From contig CM057227.1 of the NCBI GenBank assembly GCA_029891385.1, positions 61,691,567 to 61,755,566 on the forward strand: a stretch of DNA of 64,000 nt, in the 5' to 3' direction. This DNA comes from Erythroxylum novogranatense (lineage: Eukaryota > Streptophyta > Magnoliopsida > Malpighiales > Erythroxylaceae). The notes under the pieces were generated by a model. The model had not been told where the DNA came from. It worked only from the letters and a program-made list of their open reading frames with translations, and did no database searches. Made by a program: the position numbers and the translations under genes. Shown here one piece after another: positions 57,602 to 64,000 of the stretch. Numbering within the stretch: position 1 is the first letter of the stretch; each line of letters begins with the position of its first letter.

Positions 57602-59588
57602 TGTTGGACCCCGAACTTTCTTGAAATTTTGAAGTCTACATTAGATGAGGAATTTGTGGTAAATTATTCAGGTTCAAAGAAAAAGACAATTCAAGAATGT
57701 GACTTGTTATATGAGATTAAGATAGGTGAATTTGGCAAGTTGATGATGAGAGAGTATAGGTGTGTGATTGCTTTTGTTATTGATGTCTATGATTAATTAT
57801 GGTCTAAAGTGTGGTTTTGAGTTTAAATGAAATTAATAGTGAATACATTGCTGGAAGTTAAAAATCAAGAAATAAAGAGAAAAAGTGTAAGAATATGAGA
57901 AATTGAGAAAGTCTGACTTTTTGGAGTAGAGAGTTGACTTTTTGATTTAAGTAGAATTTGAGAAAATGATCTTCATGAAACTTGTAGATTATGTTGAAAG
58001 CCTTCTGTCGCCATAAAGTTTGATATTTTTCGATATCGGGAGTGAAAGTTATGATCAGTCAAAGTTAAGTATTAATTTTTTTTGTTTTATGAAAATGTCC
58101 ATAAGTGTACATTTAGGTGTAATGTGATTTGAGGCAAATCATGTACTGATGTAGTCTGAATTGAGTTAAGTGATCTATATGAAAGTCATAGAAGATTTTC
58201 CTAGCTTTTCAATGATGAATTATATGTTATTTGTGGATGTGAGAATTAAAAGATATGAAATTTCAAAGTTTGGACGTTGTTTTAGGATGATAAATTCTGG
58301 CAGAACTTTGAATGAGAAATTGACCTAGTTAGAGGTTGAAATTGCTTTTAAGTCCTTCGTGAAAGTTTATATTATGTTTTGATCTTTCCATTAATGTAAA
58401 GTATGGAACTTTTAGACCATGGGATAGGAAGTTAAGATTTTTACACGTTGTTGTTATTGTTTAGGGTGATTGGATCCTTGCCCGTTCTTTTGCTTCTAAC
58501 TTTTCTCTGTCCGACATCCAATTGATTTAGTTTTCGAAGCGTTGGATTCCTAAGATAATTAACTACATCATGATGGGAAATTATGATTGTTCTAAGATTA
58601 AATTGGAAGAGATTGATTTAATCAAAGTAAGTTAGATATTTTCTGAGCATGGTTCAGTATTTTGATGATATCTGGAGCTGTAGAGATCCAATTAAGTTGA
58701 TTCCTATTTCTAAATAAATTTGAGACATGGTACTACAAGTTATCCGAAGGAATCGAATTTCAATTTAGTCCCTAAGATTTTCAATTTCTGAATTGAAGTA
58801 CCAAGGTTATAAGAGTATATAAGGGCAAATTGGGCATGACACTTAGGGGTAAGAGGTTTAAGGCTTACATGGAGGGGCATATTGGTCTTTGCTCATTCAT
58901 TTAAGGCTTAAGTGAAAGAAATTAGAAGAAGAAAAAGAAAAAAAAGGAAGACAAAGAAGAAGCCGTGGAGGAGGAAGAGGAGAAGAGAAAGCTAGGGTTT
59001 GAAGATTTTGAAGAATTTAATGCCAAATCAAGTAAGTATAAGCATCTTTCCCCTTGATTAGATGAATAAAACATGTTTTAGGGTTAAGGATTTTAGTGTG
59101 TTTGTGGATGATTTTTGTGTTGGAATGAGTTTAGAAATGAAGTAGGAATGATAATTTATGGTTAAGATGAGTTATGTTTGATTTATGTAAGGATTGTAAA
59201 CGAATATCATGGAAAAATCAGGTTTCGGAGTTTCTGGGCTCGCACGTCGCGACGTGGTCATGCGCACATCGCGGCACACCCATTTGTGTACGCCGCGGTG
59301 CCCGCAAGCATGCACGTCGCGGCGCACGCAAACGTGCATGCCACGACGCGCTCACGCTAGTGCCCTTGCTGCGGTGAACCTCTGGGTTTCGCCACGTTGA
59401 GCTCCTTTCTGCCGCAGCGAGCTCTTTTTTGTCGCGGCGAGCTCAAGTTTCTGCACATATATGTTTTGGTAATTTAGACATAACTTTTTGATGTAGAGGT
59501 CTAAATGAAGTGATTTTTGATTCGTTGTAAACTAGAAACATTGAGCTACATGTTTTGTGAAGAAATGAAATTGAAATTCAGTCACTAA
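57602..59588 (+). mobile_element. LTR N (A/F-related), first part
   Basis: TGTTGGACCCCGAAC opens a plus-strand LTR. No PPT precedes it, so it is a 5' or solo LTR; the preceding ctttc would be its duplication but the other end is outside the window. Landmarks match LTR A read in sense: purine leader (58,920-58,995), TCAA|GTAAGTATAAGC at 59,032, GC-rich array, then gtgatttttgattcgtt and ctacatgttttgtgaag. Solo LTR G interrupts at 59,589. Confidence 0.75.
59238..59450 (+). repeat. CGTCGCGACG/GCCGCGGTG palindrome array in LTR N
   Basis: Eight or more GC-rich units (for example cacgtcgcgacgtgg, cacatcgcggcac, cgccgcggtgc, cacgtcgcggcgc) about 20-25 bp apart, in the same place as the array of LTR A. 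Overlapping His/Arg-rich ORFs (59,174-59,400) come from this repeat and are not genes. Confidence 0.8.
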
Positions 59589-59991
59589 TGTAACACCCCT
59601 CTCCCGCGTTACCCGAACCCGACATCAATGATGATATCCGAGTCCATGCTCCGCGAGGGTGGCATGCTACATCACTCAGACGAAACTCAGTATCAAATTT
59701 TTTTTTATAAAGAAATACATACGCGCAAAAAACCGTAGACAATTTGAGCCCACATTAATTTGTAAACATTTTCAGTCATTACAAACATTCAATAATAATT
59801 CAACGTAGCCATTTAATGTACACAAATCCACAACCAAATTGGGCCCACTGTAAATACAAAACATTATTTTACAAAGATTGCGGAATACAATTTTCTGAGA
59901 CATTAATATAGACGCGAACTGATCTCGACCCCTATCTTTCCCTGGCATGCAGTAGGCATACTCCCGTGTCTAACGGAGTACTCTTCAAGGC

Positions 59992-60636
59992 CTGAAAAAA
60001 TAATTGCAAATTTTGGGTGAGTTTTGCGAACTCAGTGAGGAACCATCATCGATGGTTCGCCCAATTCATACATCACTCAAGCAAATTATAGAGTATATCC
60101 AATAACACGTTCTGAAGAAGCAAATCACAATTGTATAATGCACTCTTACCTTTTTTCCATTTACTGTATTAAATTAAAATGTGTATGCAATGCATATGTG
60201 ACACTTTTTCATTTTATTATAGTGTTGTGACCGAGCGCTTAAGCGATAAGCAAGAGGCGATGAGCGGCGTCTAGGGAGTAGGAGAGCCCTCTGGGTATGC
60301 ACTATCTCCCTTCAAGCTCGAGGCTCTTTTTCAGTATCAGTGGCGACTCTGGTCACAACTATTATTATTCGTTCATGTATTTGTGTACGAAATGCAATAT
60401 GCCTAATATATCATAGTCAATATAAAACAGTCTGTCACAGTAGAGGCAACGCAATGAAGCACAGTAATAGCAAGCAATTTGACAATCAGCACATAAAACC
60501 ACTTCTATGTCAAATCTTCCAATTCATCGGACCATCCGTGTTCGGAACCCAGTCATAAACAAACACAATCACTAATCCTACCATTATTTCCCACATTAGA
60601 CATATAATAATTGAAAGAACCATCTAGGTTACTCAC
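59992..60636 (-). other. Intron-like segment in LTR G
   Basis: Donor-like ATAG|GTGAGTAACC (GT 60,636-60,635) and acceptor-like TTATTTTTTCAG|G (AG 59,993-59,992), 645 bp apart. Confidence 0.48.
60017..60064 (-). other. Two-hairpin structure in LTR G
   Basis: GGG/CCC outer arms enclose GAGTT/AACTC (one-base longer loop than in B) and AACCATC/GATGGTT, in the same order as in B. Confidence 0.6.
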
Positions 60637-61084
60637 CTATAACTTCCGAGCTATTGCCGGGAAGTTTCTGCACCGTCGGTCGGTCGACGCTCCAAATGTG
60701 CCTTTATAATAATCAGAGAATATAACCATTACTAATTGTCAAATCAGAACTAGTTAATGATGCACATGTAATAATTAAAAGGTGTACAATGCATGTTCAT
60801 GATATTCCCAGCCTTAATCCAAGATTTCCATCACAAACATTCCATCTAAAAATCAGAAATCTAACGGCACCGAAATTACTCAATTCGGGCCTCTATAGGT
60901 CCAAAAATAAATAAAACAGTGGCCAAAGAACCATTACCCGGACCCACGTCAATTTCCCATCCAAAAATTCCTAATTTCTTATAAAATGAAATTAAATATT
61001 TCACGAATCCGATGCCTCAAGAATCAAGTCAATCTGATGTCGGACGGAAAAGTTATAAACAAAAGAAGGAAAAATATACAATCG

Positions 61085-61168
61085 TAGTCGACTTGCCTGA
61101 GAATCCTAGTCGACTTATGCTACTGTCTATGTCCTAGTCGACTTGTCTGAAGATGCAAGTCGACTTAC
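61085..61168 (-). repeat. AAGTCGACTT palindrome array in LTR G
   Basis: Four copies of AGTCGACTT within 85 bp. The tails alternate (ttgcctga, ttatgctac, ttgtctga, ttacgctac), so the repeat unit is a dimer of two palindromes. Confidence 0.82.
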
Positions 61169-63518
61169 GCTACTACAATGGCAGATCTGAAACAAACGTC
61201 CTCCGACAACCCAACTTTCACAAGGCATAACTCCCTACTCCAAACTTCAAATTGGACAAACTTGGTGTCTATTTTATATAGAAAAGAGAGCTCTACAAGG
61301 TTCATGAAGGACACAAAAAATAATTTCACCTCTAAGGGTTTCAAAAATACACTCAAAGTTACTGCCTTCACAATACCTCTCAAAACAGTGCAACATTTTG
61401 TCAAAATAGTGCAACATTTTATAAAATCCATAAATTCTCATTAACTTTGCTACAAATTACAAGATTTATGCCAAATGAACGATCAAAATGTGGCCTACAA
61501 CTTTCATGAACAACATGATATCAAATTCAATTGATAAGTAGGTCAAACAATTCAATGAATGATTCTGCCCACTGAAACCACCTGAACTGAACAACAATTT
61601 TATAAAAAGCATAACTTCTTGCATAAATGTCAAAAGATTGCATACTTTATACCTATGAAAATATCAAACAGAATAATACACTTCTCATGAAGGGCTTAAC
61701 AGCCAATTCCATCTTAACAAACTTAAAACTGTCATGCAAGTGGCCGCCCTGATCACTAGTTAGTGACCTAACTTAAGTCCAATCTTTGAAAATTCATAAC
61801 TCCCAATTCTGATATCCAAAAATAGTATAGTATATCTCATTTTCAAGATAATTTCTTCCTCTAAAACTTTCCAGAAGATCACTTGAGCCAATTCAAATAA
61901 CAGAAATCTCTAAATTTGATTTCAATCACAATACTCACAAAACCTACACTTATGGCTAGGTTTCACCAAAATGCACATAACCAGACAATAGTTAACAATT
62001 CATAACTCCCAACATACATATCGAAAAATTGGAAAATTAGTGGAAATGGAAAGCTAACAAGATAGGCTTCAACTTTTATTAAGACTATTTTCACCAATTC
62101 CTCCTAAATCAATCTAGAAAATTCATCAAAGCTTCAAGTCATCTAATTCGGATACTGTTCACACAGCCAGTGTAGTTCACTTTCAAGGAAGAAATTCAAC
62201 CTCTTCAAGTTACAATTAGACAACACTTATTTCACAAGAAATTGAAGCCAAACATCTAAAGTTTAATTTAGCACAAACCTCACCTAATTTACTTAACCAC
62301 ACAATTAGTTATGGCAAAAACATTAAACCATGATCAATTTGCATTTTCCAGCTTTGCTCCTACACTTATATTCAATCACTTCCAATGCCAATTACACATC
62401 AACAAGCATCCAATTGAGGCAAGAATTCAGCCACTAGGTCATCAAGACCTTAACCTAAGCACCTAGCCTTAAAAATGGCAGCATACACAATTGGTTTTTC
62501 CTAACTTTTTCCATTAATCTCACCTTACAAAACTCAATCCAAAACCAAGTCAAAAAGCAAACTAATTCACTTAACAACAACCACCATGCATTTGCACCCA
62601 AATAATCAATCCATGCTTTATGAAATTAATACACAATACATCATAATTCATGCACAATAATTCCCATTTAATGCATCTAACTACCAATTCATTCATTAAA
62701 TGCATAATTAAAGCTTAAAACAACAACTTACCTAATCAAGTTTTTCAATGTTCCAATCCTTCTCTTAATACACCAATCCTCTTCTTTTCCACACCATACA
62801 TAAACATCATCATGCCAAAAGAGAAAGGAGTGTATGTTTGGCCCTTTTTAGAAAGAACAAAGTGGAAGGAAGAGCTAAACACTAGGAAACTTAAAGAACA
62901 TCAAATGGAGAAGAAGGAAGAGTGAAGTTTCGTATGAAGGAGGATATAAGAAAAAAATGATTTTTTTCCTTATTTAAAGTTGAAGTTGCCGACTTCCATA
63001 GGTAAGCATAAGACAAAACCATTTAATGGTGTAGGACACTTGTCCATTTAGAAGAAAAGGACAAAAGAAGGATAAGACAAAATTCCATCCAATGGCTCTA
63101 ATTAATCCATCCAATGGCTTTAATTACAATCCTAAAATTATTTATCCAATATTTCAGTGCCATTGGGCAGAAATTTCCAGTACTGGAAACCAATAGGTAC
63201 ATCGTGAGGTGATTTTTTTTCGGTCCAAAATTTTTTTTCAAAAATTTCAAAAAAATTCTTAAAATTTTTCAAAAATATAAAACACATAACAATCCACTCC
63301 AATTAAATTTTCAAGCCCATAAACCACATTTTCCAAAATAAAATTCCATTTAGGCACAATTACCGGGAAATGTCATGAATGCATGTACAGTCATTTTCAT
63401 GTGCAATTTCACTATTCATGAATCAAATGTGCATGAACATTGCAAAATAAATCTTAAGCCCTCTTAATCCTTTGCCAAATTACCATTCTACCCTTTCCAT
63501 CGGGGGTGGGATGTTACA

Positions 63519-64000
63519 ACTAAGAATCTTAAATTTTGGTCAGAAGTTGAGTATAGATTCTTGTTTTAGCATAAGGATAGTCCCGATATGTTTGGTGTTT
63601 AACTTTAGGATTTCTGAAAAAAATTGAATGATTTTGGAGTCATTAGAGATTTAATACAATGGGGATCATTTATCTAGAAGAGAATATTATCAGCATTTGT
63701 CAACCCTATTGAATGGGAATTTTTGCATTTTGATAAAGGGAATCAAGGAAGGCAAAAGGATCATGAGGAGAGGCATCTGTTAAGCATGTATTCAAGCAAG
63801 GAATTCAGGTGGGTACATGTTTATAATTTAAATAAGCTACTACTGTTTTCTTTAAATCAAAGAAGCTTTCTGATTTCAATTGCATCATAAGTGCTGCATT
63901 ATTGTTTATGAATGATTTGTGAAACATGATATATGTTGTTACATGATTTGAGTGATATTTTGAAAAGATGCATGTTATGAAATCATGTTTTCAAGAAATG
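63519..64000 (+). mobile_element. LTR N, second part (runs off the window)
   Basis: Continues LTR N after G, starting with the duplicated actaa. It contains caccctattgaatggg-type sequence shared with F and the donor-like ATTCAG|GTGGGTACATG at 63,809. The end of the LTR is outside the window. Confidence 0.72.

Larger units (their letters stand above)
59589..63518 (-). mobile_element. Solo LTR G (about 3.9 kb)
   Basis: TGTAACACCCC...GGGATGTTACA, flanked by actaa (59,584-59,588 and 63,519-63,523). On the minus strand: GATTAG|GTAAGTTG at 62,731, AAGTCGACTT array (61,168-61,085), TATAG|GTGAGTAACC at 60,636, two-hairpin structure (60,064-60,017), acceptor-like CAG at 59,992. There is no internal domain, so this is a solo LTR. 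It is related to families B and C. The 61,165-61,444 ORFs on both strands lack motifs. Confidence 0.88.

Noticed and set aside
59174..59400. Three overlapping Arg/His-rich plus-strand ORFs
   Set aside because: They span the GC-rich palindrome array of LTR N in all three frames; the composition comes from the repeat, not from selection for a protein.
61165..61444. 88-codon ORFs on both strands at the same place
   Set aside because: Mirror ORFs in AT-rich LTR sequence without a recognisable motif; likely chance.

Overview
This window is plant nuclear DNA, most likely a eudicot: it is AT-rich, carries no recognisable host gene, tRNA or rRNA, and is almost wholly nested LTR retrotransposons. The only substantial protein match is a Ty3/gypsy polyprotein ending in a chromodomain-like segment (Tekay/Del-type chromovirus). 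Such dense nesting is typical of pericentromeric or other heterochromatic DNA. Element letters below (A, B, C...) are local labels, not published names.

Left part (1-13,848): a remnant Athila-like LTR (I) is split by a 4.6-kb solo LTR (E, TSD gtcaa). Then come Athila-like LTR pieces in the opposite orientation (J, K), broken gag fragments (K on +, L on -), a truncated F-type LTR (F2), and the tail, primer-binding site and broken gag of another gypsy element (M).

Middle (13,849-53,680): one element, F (TSD accat), has been inflated to 39.8 kb by later insertions. Its left LTR holds chromovirus A (14,671-24,901, minus strand, TSD atttc/gtttc), whose own 5' LTR holds a 984-bp solo LTR (TSD tgcac). 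Its right LTR holds B (31,508-52,727, minus strand, TSD ttttt), and B's 5' LTR holds C (38,537-50,133, plus strand). The order of events was F, then A and B, then the small solo LTR and C. F, B and C have PBS, PPT and full LTRs but no coding capacity (internal regions 1.2, 3.6 and 3.6 kb), so they are non-autonomous LARD-like elements.

Right part (53,681-64,000): remnants of element H (PBS plus a 3.3-kb LTR on the minus strand), then a plus-strand A/F-related LTR (N) that runs off the window and is split by a 3.9-kb solo LTR, G (TSD actaa).

The most interesting signal lies inside the LTRs. Families that differ in overall sequence repeat one internal plan: a purine-rich leader, a strong splice-donor-like GGTAAG, an array of short family-specific palindromes (CCGCGG, CTCGCGAG, AAGTCGACTT and others), a second donor-like GTGAGT/GTGGGT, and 0.6-0.95 kb later a small hairpin with a compensatory base-pair change between families, followed closely by a CAG acceptor-like site. 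The arrays change unit number even between the two LTRs of one element. Separately, the twin LTRs of B and C differ mostly at CTG/CAG/CCG sites in ways that look like base-calling errors at CHG-methylated cytosines.
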